Part shown: piece by piece, positions 54,298 to 62,392 of the stretch
Numbering within the stretch: position 1 is the first letter of the stretch
Layout of the letters: each line of letters opens with the position of its first letter
Origin: Microbacterium sp. ACRRU
GTDB lineage: Bacteria > Actinomycetota > Actinomycetes > Actinomycetales > Microbacteriaceae
Reading direction: 5' to 3'
Assembly (NCBI RefSeq): GCF_022346945.1
Contig: NZ_JAKRNI010000010.1
Coordinates: forward strand, 19,874 to 83,873
DNA: 64,000 nt
Program-made: the position numbers and the translations under genes
The notes under the pieces: model-generated
What the model was told of the DNA's origin: nothing
Database searches by the model: none
What the model saw: only the letters and a program-made list of their open reading frames with translations

Positions 54298-54753
54298 TCA
54301 CCTTCCTCGCTTCACCGACCTCCACAGCCCGTCCTCTCCGCGCGCGGCGCGCCCGTCGAGTTCCGCGAGACCCAGGAGCGCCTGGGCGTCGGCATACGCG
54401 AAGCCTGCGCGCCGGGCGACGTCCTCGGTGTCCCGTCCGACCCGGGAGGACAGAGCGTCGAGGAGTCGGCTCGTTTCGTCCGTGCGCCCGTCCGGTGTCG
54501 GGGGTGCGGCCACGGGGCCACCCAGCATCTCGCGCACGTCCGCGGCCGAGGTCACGCACACCCCGCCGAATTCGCGGAGCACACGATGACTTCCTGCCGA
54601 GGCGGCGCTCGTCACCGGCCCCGGCACGGCGCCGAGCGCACGGCCGAGCTGGGCGGCGTGCGCAGCGGTGTTGAGCGAGCCGCTCCGGTGCCCCGCCTCG
54701 ACAACGATGACGGCGTCCGCCAGCGCCGCGATGAGGCGGTTGCGCGACCCGAA
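54298..54753 (-). pseudogene. dprA: dprA, C-terminal fragment
   Basis: About 151 codons of DNA-processing protein A. FGSRNRLIAALADAVIVVEAGHRSGSLNTAAHAAQLGR is the second half of the DprA Rossmann core (normally preceded by WRF), and the rest, after PGPVTSAASAGSHRVL, is a winged-helix DprA tail. The frame continues to an ATG at 54816 inside the mobile element, so a 172-residue hybrid could be made, but it lacks the first part of the Rossmann fold. The missing part resumes at 59445–59609. DprA loads RecA onto incoming single-stranded DNA in transformation. Confidence 0.85.
54730..54753 (-). other. Left junction of the 4.7-kb element in dprA (candidate att site)
   Basis: The dprA reading resumes here at F-G-S-R-N-R-L-I. 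The 24 bp match 59445–59468 at 15 positions, with shared TTG, GAC and GAA blocks. Codon numbering of dprA is conserved across the insertion, as expected for site-specific integration. Confidence 0.5.
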
Positions 54754-54814
54754 CTTCAAATGTGTTGGTTGGACCTCGCCCCTGCCGCGTAGCACACCCT
54801 GAAGGGAGATACGC

Positions 54815-55699
54815 ATGGGAACCGAGAAGATGAAGAAGCCCGCCGCCAGCTACGCACGTATCAGCGAGAAGGTAGACCTCGTGGAGTGGTTCGCGTTCCT
54901 CGATGCCCGCGACCTCGATGCCCTCACCGTGGAGCGCCGTCACCTCGACTGGTGGCGCAACTGGCTGACCGATACCGGCAGCGCCCTGAGCACCGTCGCG
55001 CGAAAGCTCGCCGCCATCTCGTCGTTCTACCGATATGCCCAGGCCGAGAACATCCTCCAGGTGAACCCGGTGCAGCTCGTCACCCGCCCCAAGGTGGATG
55101 CCGACCACTCCTCAACCAACGGCATGACCCGGCAGCAGGCGCGCGACCTCATCGACGCCGCCCGCGAGGACGGTCCCCGTTCCCACGCGCTCGTCTCCCT
55201 CCTCCTCCACACTGGAGCCCGCCTCGCTGAAGTGCTGAACGCCCGCGTAGACGACCTCCAGCGCGACACCGGGCACCGCGTGCTCGTCGTCCGCCGCAAG
55301 GGGGGCAAGGTGTCCAAGCTCGTCCTGAACGCGCCCGTAGTCCACGCCCTGGCCGCGTACATGGGGCAGGCCGTAGCCGAGGGGACACAGCTCACGACGA
55401 CCGACGCGGCGAGCGCTAATCCGCACATCTTCACGACCCGCACCGGCAAGGCGTGGGCAGCATCCGAGGCATTCCGCACCGTGCAGCGACTCGCTCGTCG
55501 TGCGGGCATTGAGGGCTCGATCTCGCCCCATTCGCTCCGCCACACGCACGGCACCCTCGCGCTGGACAACGGCGTCACCCTGCACGACCTCCAGGACTCG
55601 ATGGGCCACGCCGACCCCCGCACGACGCGCCGCTATGACCGCGCTCGTCGCCGCTTGGAGAAGTCCTCCGCGTACACGCTCGCTAACGTGCTGAGCTGA
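54815..55699 (+). CDS. Tyrosine-type site-specific integrase of the element
   Basis: A 294-residue phage/element integrase with an N-terminal SAM-like DNA-binding domain (residues 15–90) and a catalytic domain. Arg136 (HTGARLAE), Lys162 or Lys165, His239 and Arg242 (HSLRHTHG), His265 (MGHADP) and Tyr274 (TTRRYDRAR) are all present, so it looks active. AGGGAG lies 7 nt before the ATG. It starts 62 bp from the left dprA junction, the classic position next to att. It resembles XerD-like recombinases and is not the housekeeping enzyme, since xerC lies nearby and intact. Confidence 0.9.
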   Translation: MGTEKMKKPAASYARISEKVDLVEWFAFLDARDLDALTVERRHLDWWRNWLTDTGSALSTVARKLAAISSFYRYAQAENILQVNPVQLVTRPKVDADHSSTNGMTRQQARDLIDAAREDGPRSHALVSLLLHTGARLAEVLNARVDDLQRDTGHRVLVVRRKGGKVSKLVLNAPVVHALAAYMGQAVAEGTQLTTTDAASANPHIFTTRTGKAWAASEAFRTVQRLARRAGIEGSISPHSLRHTHGTLALDNGVTLHDLQDSMGHADPRTTRRYDRARRRLEKSSAYTLANVLS

Positions 55700-55717
55700 G
55701 CGAACGTTCGACGAGCG

Positions 55718-57274
55718 TCAGTCTTCATCTCCATCGTCGGCGCCCACCAAGACTTCCGCGTCGATGCTAGAACCAGGCCCTAGCTTCTCTCGCGGCTCCT
55801 TCAGCAGAAGCGCTTCCTTCAGCCCCGGATGGACCTTGATTTGCTGCTCGTTCGCGGTGAAGGTGGCCTCCGGATCTAGGTACTTCCAAACCCACCCCGA
55901 ACCGGACTTCGGGCCACCTACGCGTCGAACGCCGATGATCGAGAAATCGAAGAGCGACCGAAGCATGGCTTCGGCAGCGGGTTCGTCAAGCTTCTGTTGC
56001 TTCGCCGCTGCCACGAACTCGACCCGAGAGAACGTCGTTAGTCCGATTCGCTGCAGGATGGAGGTCGCCGTCTCGTGCTCAGGCATCTGTTTGTGGATCT
56101 CATCGCGAAACTCCTTCAGCAGATACTTGGAGTAGGCGTTTCGCGCCTCGTACAAGTGCTTGTTGGCAATCAATCCTGCGCCCGCAGGATCTTTTTTGTA
56201 TGCCGCGAGCGACTCATTGCAGAACTTGATGACATCGCGAGGCCGCAGCAAGGTGCGGTCGAGCATGAACGTGTACTTCGGCTTCGAGCCGCGAGTCAGC
56301 TCGCTTTCGTCAAATACATCTCCCCAAGCGACATCCGGCTTCGAATCAGTGCCCAGCTCTTCCCTGAAACGACTCTCCATGAGAGACCGGAGCGTCACTG
56401 GTGCGTCTTCGTAATCCCAGTGAAGCGTCACCGACTCATCGTCGGCCTTGTTCTTGTCCTCGAACTGAATGCGCGCGAAGATGTCGTCCCGCAAAAACAC
56501 AACTGGGTAGATCGCGCGCCCAGCCTTGCGTGCAGCCAAAAAGAGGCCTCGCGCGGCGAGGATTAGCCCGCTGAGTTGGTCGGCGTAGTCCTTGTCGTCG
56601 GGGTTGAAGCCGAGATCGAGCTCGTCGAAGCAGATGTAGTAGCTCACCTCGGGATCGCTGGCTGTGAAGACCGCGGCCTGCATCGCGGCATTCACCTCGT
56701 TGAAGTGGACCGGCAGGTGGCTCATCTCGACGCTCTTGACAGTCAACTTTCCGAAATGAGAGGAGCCTAAAGTGCCGCTCAGATCGAGCCTGCGAGTCGG
56801 CGCGAACACTGTGGTGAAGGAAGGATTGGCGGACCCGTATGAGTCAACCAAGAAGTTTTCCAACGCCGTCGTTGCCTCCCAGACGGCCCCAGACATGTCG
56901 CCCGCAGAACCGGAACGACCGACGATGGCGGACGCCAGTGTGAGCAGGAGTAGGTATCGCCAGCTCGCGCGGAAGCGCAACTGCTGCTGAGCGCCCGCCT
57001 CAGCCTGAAGCGCGTGGTGCGCCCACTGATAGTCGCTGTAGCTCAGTGCAGCGGCGAACGACTTTGTTGGATCGAAGTCCTCGGTGATCTTGGAAAAGAT
57101 GGCCGTCTTGCCCGCGCCCTTTCGGCCCAACACGAGGTAGGTATCGCCGTTCAATACGGAGTCGTACACGGGATGCCGCTCGAAACAAGTCTTCAGCAGG
57201 CGGTCGGCGTCTGCGGCATTGGAACCAAAGTTCTTGACGGCATGCAACGAGTGCGGCACAGCTGGGGTAGTCAT
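55718..57274 (-). CDS. P-loop ATPase, Sll1717-family-like
   Basis: A 518-residue ATPase. FGSNAADADRLLKTCFERH at the start, Walker A GRKGAGKTAIF (residues 50–57 core), and Walker B SYYICFDELDLGF (Asp217-Glu218) identify a STAND/KAP-like P-loop protein of the type annotated as Sll1717 family. The centre has a hydrophobic segment (YLLLLTLASAIVG) and the C-terminus a winged-helix-like part and an acidic tail. Function unknown; relatives occur in defence islands. ATG at 57274 has GAGG just upstream. Base composition is visibly lower in GC than the core genes. Confidence 0.75.
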   Translation of the reverse strand: MTTPAVPHSLHAVKNFGSNAADADRLLKTCFERHPVYDSVLNGDTYLVLGRKGAGKTAIFSKITEDFDPTKSFAAALSYSDYQWAHHALQAEAGAQQQLRFRASWRYLLLLTLASAIVGRSGSAGDMSGAVWEATTALENFLVDSYGSANPSFTTVFAPTRRLDLSGTLGSSHFGKLTVKSVEMSHLPVHFNEVNAAMQAAVFTASDPEVSYYICFDELDLGFNPDDKDYADQLSGLILAARGLFLAARKAGRAIYPVVFLRDDIFARIQFEDKNKADDESVTLHWDYEDAPVTLRSLMESRFREELGTDSKPDVAWGDVFDESELTRGSKPKYTFMLDRTLLRPRDVIKFCNESLAAYKKDPAGAGLIANKHLYEARNAYSKYLLKEFRDEIHKQMPEHETATSILQRIGLTTFSRVEFVAAAKQQKLDEPAAEAMLRSLFDFSIIGVRRVGGPKSGSGWVWKYLDPEATFTANEQQIKVHPGLKEALLLKEPREKLGPGSSIDAEVLVGADDGDED

Positions 57275-57887
57275 GTCCTCGACAATATGGCCTTGACCCG
57301 TCGGCATGACGGGCGCCGCGACCTGAAACCGGCTAGCGCCGCGCTCAGAACCCTCCTGCAGCCAGCTCGCCCCGGCGCTCGCGCAGCTCGGCACCCTCCC
57401 CGCGCCAACTCGATCACGTACGACCAATCGGAGCGCCCCCCGATGAATTCGCCGGCGAGTGCTTTGAGCCACGCCCGCCTATCGCAGGTCATCGGCTTGG
57501 TGATCGACGCCGCCTCGCACGCCGCCGCAGCTCGCTTTCCCGGGGGAAGCACCTCACCCCCTCGCCTTGCGGGCTTTGAAGGCGTTCAGCTTGCATAGCC
57601 TTGTTCAGCACAGGGTCTTCGGTCTCGTCGTCGTCAGTTCGCCGCCGCAGTGCGCGCATGCCTTCACTCCCGCAGCGTGCGATGATCCCGCCCCAATCCT
57701 GTGGGCTCTCGCGCAGCTCGCGACCATTTCCGCATACCTTCGCTGCCAATTACCCTTTGGCAGCCTTGCCAACCTGTACGAATTGCCTCGTGCGACCGGA
57801 GGCCTTGGGCGCCTCGTTCAATACTTGCTGGCGTTATCTGTCGTGCGGACCGGTCACAGCGCCGTGAGGGTCGCGATGGGCTCGTCT
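57275..57887. other. Gene-poor stretch between ATPase and Fic genes
   Basis: No intact gene is convincing in these 613 bp. The minus strand holds a zinc-ribbon remnant (see 57554–57667) and a following open frame from GTG 57552, with RRAWLKALAGEFIGGRSDWSY, that may be a decayed mobile-element gene. Plus-strand open frames (for example 57567–57941) lack codon bias and overlap the fic 3' end. Confidence 0.5.
57554..57667 (-). pseudogene. Small zinc-ribbon gene remnant with in-frame stop
   Basis: From GTG 57667 the frame reads KACAHCGGELTTTRPKTLC, TGA at codon 21, then TRLCKLNAFKARKARG and TGA. The C-x2-C-x(n)-C-x4-C pattern is typical of the short zinc-binding proteins of actinobacterial phages and elements; the stop falls between the third and fourth cysteines. 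A readthrough product would be 37 residues. Confidence 0.45.
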
Positions 57888-59318
57888 TCAGAGGTACCCA
57901 GCCTCACGAAGCGAGTACTCGGCCTGGGCCGCCGCTTCTAGCACTAGTCGCCGAAACTCGCGCAGGGCTGCAGCCTCCGCTCGGAAAACGAAGGCTTGCG
58001 AGATGGTGGGATGGAGTTCGCGCAGTTCGGCAGTGAGTGCTACATGGCCGTCCTGGCGCACAACTGCAAAGTCCGGCACCGAGGCGCTCGGCAGCCTGGT
58101 CATCCCGATGTAGTAGGCAGCCGTATTCGCCGCTGCCGGGGCCTCACCCTGAATCTGGATACCGACATATGACCCGTCGGATGGCACGAGCCGATAGTCC
58201 GTCGGCCTGTTTCTGACTGATGCGCTCACGGTGATCGCCTGCCCGGACAGCGGTGCGGAAAGTGCCTCCTCTTTGAGTTGCTTAGCGAGGGCCGCGCCGA
58301 ACGCCTGCTTCATCCTCACGGTGATGGCATCGATCTCCCCATGAGACAGGCCCCCGTGACCGCTGAGCATAGATCGCATAACGGCGAGCTGATCGCTGAC
58401 CGCAGGGGTTGCCGCCGTCAACACCTGCTCCTTGATCATGGCAACGGTGTCGATGACTCGTTCACTCACGAAACGAAGGAACTGGGCCGGTGAGCCTGCG
58501 TCGGCGGCTTCGAGCGCGTCAAGGTAATCGGCCTTCTGGTCCGCGAAGATCACAAGAGGTACACCAAAAGCTCGATAGAGGAATGTTGCCGCTAGGGCAC
58601 GAGCCACCCGACCGTTGCCGTCGGCAAACGGGTGGATACAGACGAAGGCATAGTGTGCGTAGGCGGCTTGAACGACCGGGTGAGCGTCGGCGAACGCCTT
58701 TGAACGCATCTCCTCAATCAGGCGAGCCATCTCGCTAGGCGTATCGATAGGCGGCGCGTAGCTGTGAACTACGTTGGAGTCGAAGTTCAATGGGTTGTTT
58801 GGGTAGAGCTTGTACTCGCCCTTCGGGAGATCCTGCTCCTGCGAGCCGACCTCCGTGATGACGGTGTACTTCTCTTGCGAGGAGGTGACAATCTGGTGCA
58901 ACTCCCTCACCCAGACCTCGGTGATCGGGTGCGCACCGGTCGCGGCGTCGAGAACGAAGTCGTACGCGCGCACAGCGTCCTCGATTGACGCAGCAGCAAA
59001 CTCGCCCTTGACCGCGTGAATGTTCTCCCAGGCTGCAGAGCTGACCGCAACGCTGTAGGTGAACCCACGGTCTACCTGGAAAAGGCCCTCGATAGCACCG
59101 GTGTTGATCGCCGCCCACTTGGTGGCGATGCGCACGGCGTCCTCCAGCATCGCAGGTTGAGTCGAAGCCCTGAGATCATCCAGCTGTGAAACGAAGCGGT
59201 CGAACGCCGAAGAGTCAAACGGCGCGGAGAGCCAATGCTCGAACGGCGGGAATGGCTCGTAAGGCTGGATGGTGGGCTGAGCGGCTTCGGCAGCCTGGGC
59301 GAGTGCGTCGTCGGTCAT
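57888..59318 (-). CDS. Fic-domain protein (class II AMP-transferase)
   Basis: A 476-residue Fic protein. The catalytic motif HPFADGNGRVAR spans residues 229–240, complete with the histidine and the GNGR phosphate loop, so it should transfer AMP (or another NMP) to a hydroxyl side chain. The N-terminal inhibitory motif TGAIEG (Thr73–Gly78) matches [S/T]-x3-E-[G/N], placing it in class II, which is autoinhibited. A long C-terminal half (residues 300–476) has no recognised domain. GGAG lies 6 nt before the ATG. Targets unknown; no separate antitoxin is seen. It is the right-most gene of the element. Confidence 0.88.
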   Translation of the reverse strand: MTDDALAQAAEAAQPTIQPYEPFPPFEHWLSAPFDSSAFDRFVSQLDDLRASTQPAMLEDAVRIATKWAAINTGAIEGLFQVDRGFTYSVAVSSAAWENIHAVKGEFAAASIEDAVRAYDFVLDAATGAHPITEVWVRELHQIVTSSQEKYTVITEVGSQEQDLPKGEYKLYPNNPLNFDSNVVHSYAPPIDTPSEMARLIEEMRSKAFADAHPVVQAAYAHYAFVCIHPFADGNGRVARALAATFLYRAFGVPLVIFADQKADYLDALEAADAGSPAQFLRFVSERVIDTVAMIKEQVLTAATPAVSDQLAVMRSMLSGHGGLSHGEIDAITVRMKQAFGAALAKQLKEEALSAPLSGQAITVSASVRNRPTDYRLVPSDGSYVGIQIQGEAPAAANTAAYYIGMTRLPSASVPDFAVVRQDGHVALTAELRELHPTISQAFVFRAEAAALREFRRLVLEAAAQAEYSLREAGYL

Positions 59319-59441
59319 CTTCTCTCCAAGGCGGCTCGACTCGAGATCAAGGCCAATCTATAAGGCGCACTGACGCGCCAATGATCACAACTTGACTTTT
59401 GGTGCACCTGACCTCAGATTGTGATTGTCGCGCGCTGGCAG

Positions 59442-59609
59442 TCATATCAGAGGTTTGGGTGACAGGAAGCGCCACGTCGTCGGCGCAGCGCCACACGGGG
59501 TCTCACTGACCACCGCGCCCGACTTCGTGATAGACGCGAGCAGGCTCTCGTGTCCGCGGGGATAGGCGCGGTCCACACCCCCGGCGAGAAAAGCAATGGT
59601 GCGCCCCTC
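59442..59609 (-). pseudogene. dprA: dprA, central fragment
   Basis: About 55 codons reading EGRTIAFLAGGVDRAYPRG, then HESLLASITKSGAVVSET and PCGAAPTTWRFLS. This is the centre of the DprA Rossmann fold (typical form 'tiaVla.GvDr.YP..h..l...i...GavvSE.p.G..p..w.F..RNR'). At 59609 it abuts a phage capsid fragment in the opposite orientation; the first 150–200 codons of dprA are gone. At 59442 it ends in an accidental TGA contributed by the element. Confidence 0.82.
59445..59468 (-). other. Right junction of the element in dprA (candidate att site)
   Basis: The dprA piece ends W-R-F-L-S then runs P-K-P-L-I-stop, a near-copy of the S-R-N-R-L-I that belongs there. The similarity to the left junction (54730–54753) suggests an attachment-site mimic carried by the element. 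Confidence 0.5.
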
Positions 59610-60126
59610 GGTGGAGGTCCAGCTGCGCGACGACACCCTCACCGCAATCGAGCGGGACGTGCTCTCCGGCGACGGCGAGGACGACCGCTTCACCGGCATC
59701 CTCGAAGCCTCCGGCCTCCAGATCCAGGAATACGTGGGCGACCTCCTCAGCACCCTCTCCACCGCCAAGTACAAGATGCTCGGCCAGGAGCGCACCATCA
59801 CCGGATGGGCTTTCAACCCTCTCGACCTGCAGGCGCTCGAGATGCTGCGCGAGAACGGAACGAATGGGGCGTTCCTGTTCAAGTCGCGTAGCGAGATCGA
59901 GGGTTTCCTCGGAGCACCCATCGTGACGTCGCTCGGCCTCCCCGTGGGTCGCGCCATTGTCGCGGACTGGAATCAGGCTGAGTTGCTGCCGGTGGGAGAC
60001 GACGAGCTGATCTTCGACGGCAAGAACCGTACCGAGAACAACACTTTCCGGCTCATGTTCGAGGGCCGCTACGGCTTCCGCACCAGGAAGCCGTTCGACT
60101 TCGTCTCTGTCGACCTGCTCGGGTGA
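59610..60126 (+). pseudogene. Phage major capsid protein, C-terminal fragment (HK97 fold)
   Basis: About 171 codons: VEVQLRDDTLTAIERDVLSGDGEDD, GILEASGLQIQEY, TGWAFNPLDLQALEMLRENG, APIVTSLGLPVGRAIVADW and a C-terminal RMFEGRYGFRTRKPFDFVSVDL-like strand. These are the A-domain and P-domain tail of HK97-type capsid proteins (typical 'hp.d...l....d..G.yl......l.g.pv..s...p.g.aivgd'). The N-terminal half is missing at the junction with dprA. No other capsid, portal or terminase gene is adjacent, so this is prophage debris. Confidence 0.75.
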
Positions 60127-60136
60127 CGTCCCTGGG

Positions 60137-60168
60137 CGGGTGGGCGCGTGACTGTTGCCGCCCACCCG
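60137..60168. terminator. Hairpin after capsid fragment
   Basis: Ten-bp stem CGGGTGGGCG/CGCCCACCCG with 12-nt loop, between the capsid fragment and the convergent nuclease-like gene. Confidence 0.55.
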
Positions 60169-60202
60169 TCCAGCGATGACGCGTCATCGGGACGTCGCCC
60201 GA

Positions 60203-61558
60203 TCAGGCGGTCGTGTTCGCCGTGATCCAGTTGAGCGCGTCCTCCCCGGACAGCGTGCCGGAGGCCTTTCGCAACATCGTTCGCATCGGTTCTTTCAGTG
60301 CGGGATTGCTGCGCGCAGCCGTGATGAGGTGGAACAACGCCACAGTGTCCAGAACGAGATTGCCTTCATCCTTGACGACAGCCAGTTCGTCGCCCCTCAA
60401 CAGAGCAGGTCGCTGGCTGGGGTCGCGTTCGGCAAACTGGTTCGCTATCAGCCAGAAGTTCGGCACAGGTGCAGTGCGATTCTCCGATACGAACTTGGTC
60501 ACGAAGCGCTGCGTCGTCATGAGCTTGGTTCCCTTGACGCCCTTAGTCGTTCCCGTGGCGTCTCCAATCACCATCCATCCAGGCTCGTCTTCGTCGCGAA
60601 TCCGATAATCCTCACGAGGCTCACGCTCGTGCCAAGTCGGGTCCATGTCCTCCACGTCAAATCCGATCTCCCGAAGAACGTCGCGGACTTCGTTCTGCAG
60701 CTCGATCCCCTGACCATTGAGCAACAGTCGTTCGTGCTGCGCAGACGAGGCGCGCAGGGTCTCGTACGCCTCGGAGAGTGTCGCGAGCTCACGTTCGTGC
60801 GCGGCCCGTCGCGCCTCAAAATCGCTCTTCTCTCGCTGAATTTCAGCCAGTTTCGAGCGCTCGTCGGCTGTGGACCACCTCTCATCTTCGATCCATTCCG
60901 GTGCGCCGAAAAACGTTGCCGGGTCCTCGGCATGCCACTCTTTGAAAATTCGGCCCAGCCACGGCCGGAGGTCATTCACATCGCTCGGGATGACCCAAGC
61001 CGATGAGCCAGGAGCGCGCTGATAGCGCGCCGCGTAGATGAGTCCATTCGAACCCGCCAGAAGCGTCTCAAACGGTGGCCCCATGCGCTCGCCTTCATCC
61101 GTCAGAGCGACCACCTTGACTCCGAACTGGTGTTCGCGTTCCCGAACTACCGGCAAGAGCGACCTCTTGACAAACTCCTCAAGCTCTTCGTCGAGGGGTG
61201 ACGGAAAAAACGCCCGCTTGCCCTCTCCCCAAACCAGTTGCAGGGCATGGTGGGCTCGGTCCTTCTCATCAGTGAGAACGTCCTCGAACTGAGCGCCGCT
61301 TGCCATCAACGCGACGAGCTTCAGATTGGTCGGAACCGTCCGGGTGGGATGCCACTGCCCCGCGAAAGATTCGAACGCCCATCCCGCCCGGCCCATCATC
61401 ACGATCGCATCCCACTCGGTGGGATCCACCTCTTCGAAGCTGTCTATGGATTTCTGGGTTCCCGATATCTCCCCCAGGATGCTTAGAACGGGGTCGCGGA
61501 GATGATCCGGAAGCATCACAAGAACACGCGGGCGGGGGGACTCGTTCAGGTCGCGCAC
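60203..61558 (-). CDS. Predicted coiled-coil restriction-endonuclease-like protein
   Basis: A 451-residue protein without a named family. Residues 10–90 form an alpha/beta region (RVLVMLPDHLRDPVLSIL; WDAIVMMGRAGWAFESF); 230–290 is a coiled coil rich in Glu/Lys/Arg; 285–370 resembles a PD-(D/E)xK nuclease, with Glu289/Glu290 in a GIELQNEVRDVLREIGF helix, Asp317 in EDYRI, and a strand VIGDATGTTKG (Asp333, Lys339) followed by a basic helix. The nuclease assignment is from motif pattern only. GTG at 61558 follows TACGCT by 6 nt; the open frame further upstream runs into the AbiV gene. Low GC relative to core. Confidence 0.6.
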   Translation of the reverse strand: MRDLNESPRPRVLVMLPDHLRDPVLSILGEISGTQKSIDSFEEVDPTEWDAIVMMGRAGWAFESFAGQWHPTRTVPTNLKLVALMASGAQFEDVLTDEKDRAHHALQLVWGEGKRAFFPSPLDEELEEFVKRSLLPVVREREHQFGVKVVALTDEGERMGPPFETLLAGSNGLIYAARYQRAPGSSAWVIPSDVNDLRPWLGRIFKEWHAEDPATFFGAPEWIEDERWSTADERSKLAEIQREKSDFEARRAAHERELATLSEAYETLRASSAQHERLLLNGQGIELQNEVRDVLREIGFDVEDMDPTWHEREPREDYRIRDEDEPGWMVIGDATGTTKGVKGTKLMTTQRFVTKFVSENRTAPVPNFWLIANQFAERDPSQRPALLRGDELAVVKDEGNLVLDTVALFHLITAARSNPALKEPMRTMLRKASGTLSGEDALNWITANTTA

Positions 61559-61564
61559 CCTTGA

Positions 61565-61570
61565 AGCGTA
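61565..61570 (-). promoter_or_regulatory. Leaderless-type -10 element for the nuclease-like gene
   Basis: TACGCT on the minus strand, 6-nt spacer (tcaagg), GTG at 61558. The native core-type promoter architecture is kept in the island. Confidence 0.5.
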
Positions 61571-61632
61571 GAGGCGCGGAACGCTGCCGCGCCAAAGCTG
61601 GGAAACATGCGCCGTCCTGACAAGATGACGCC

Positions 61633-62364
61633 ATGGTCGTGATGAACCCCAATGCAGCACGTGAATACTGGCGCGCCCTAGTAGAGAATGCGACGGGATT
61701 GATTCGCGATGCGCACGCTCTGTACGACATTGCATCGTTCGGCCGGGCTCGATCGCTCGCAGTTCTCGCCGAGGAGGAACTCGGCAAGGCCACCACGGTC
61801 TATGACAAATTCGCCGACGCGTGGACGACGGGAGAGCCGACCCCACGCGACCTGCCCACCGAGACCGCCCGGCACCATCTCGCAAAGTACGCCGCGGCCT
61901 ACGAGTTTGGACGCGAGCTCGATGCGTTCTGGGGCGGCGGATACGAGACCCAGCTACCCGACGGCGACGGGTGGGAGAGCTGGGGAGCAAACGAGTGGAA
62001 GTCGTGGCACGACGAGCAGCAGGCAAGATCTCTCGAGGCGGCGCGTGCTGCGAATGCGGACAAGCAAAGCGGCTTTTACGTCGACCTGACCGCCGATGGC
62101 CTGAGCACACCCGATCGGTTCAAAGAGGAAGATGTGGCCGATCAGCTGGTGCGCGCGGCGCAGGTGATCGAGATGATGCTCATAAAGGACCACACGCGCA
62201 TGCAGAATCTCGACGATTCTCGGTATGACGGAACGCATTCGATGCAGTGGTCCCTGATGCGAACCTCCCACGGGCAGGAGTGGTCCGACTGGGCCCAACG
62301 AGCTGCAAGTCGTGAGGATCGCGGCTCATCTGATGGCGTTACCGATTCCCGGATCGACCCCTAG
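61633..62364 (+). CDS. AbiV-like HEPN-domain protein (abortive infection family)
   Basis: A 243-residue protein. The N-terminal helical region LIRDAHALYDIASFGRARSLAVLAEEELGKA, with EELGK at 48–52, matches the AbiV/HEPN family in which a helix pair carries 'A..LAi.A.EE.GKa'. Lactococcal AbiV blocks phage by stopping late protein synthesis after activation by a phage protein. The C-terminal third (VADQLVRAAQVIEMMLIKDHTR) continues the helical bundle. ATG at 61633 follows CAAGAT by 6 nt; ATG at 61642 is an alternative. It is divergent from the nuclease-like gene with 74 bp between starts, so the two may be co-regulated. Confidence 0.72.
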   Translation: MVVMNPNAAREYWRALVENATGLIRDAHALYDIASFGRARSLAVLAEEELGKATTVYDKFADAWTTGEPTPRDLPTETARHHLAKYAAAYEFGRELDAFWGGGYETQLPDGDGWESWGANEWKSWHDEQQARSLEAARAANADKQSGFYVDLTADGLSTPDRFKEEDVADQLVRAAQVIEMMLIKDHTRMQNLDDSRYDGTHSMQWSLMRTSHGQEWSDWAQRAASREDRGSSDGVTDSRIDP

Positions 62365-62392
62365 CTGAGATAGGCGAAAAGTCAATTTTGCG

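Noticed and set aside
54815..55699. Integrase as the housekeeping XerD
   Set aside because: It sits at the edge of an insertion in dprA, next to intact xerC, and is diverged from XerD; chromosomal xerD is expected elsewhere.
57567..57941. Plus-strand gene between ATPase and Fic genes
   Set aside because: No codon bias or recognisable motif; overlaps the 3' end of fic and the zinc-ribbon remnant.
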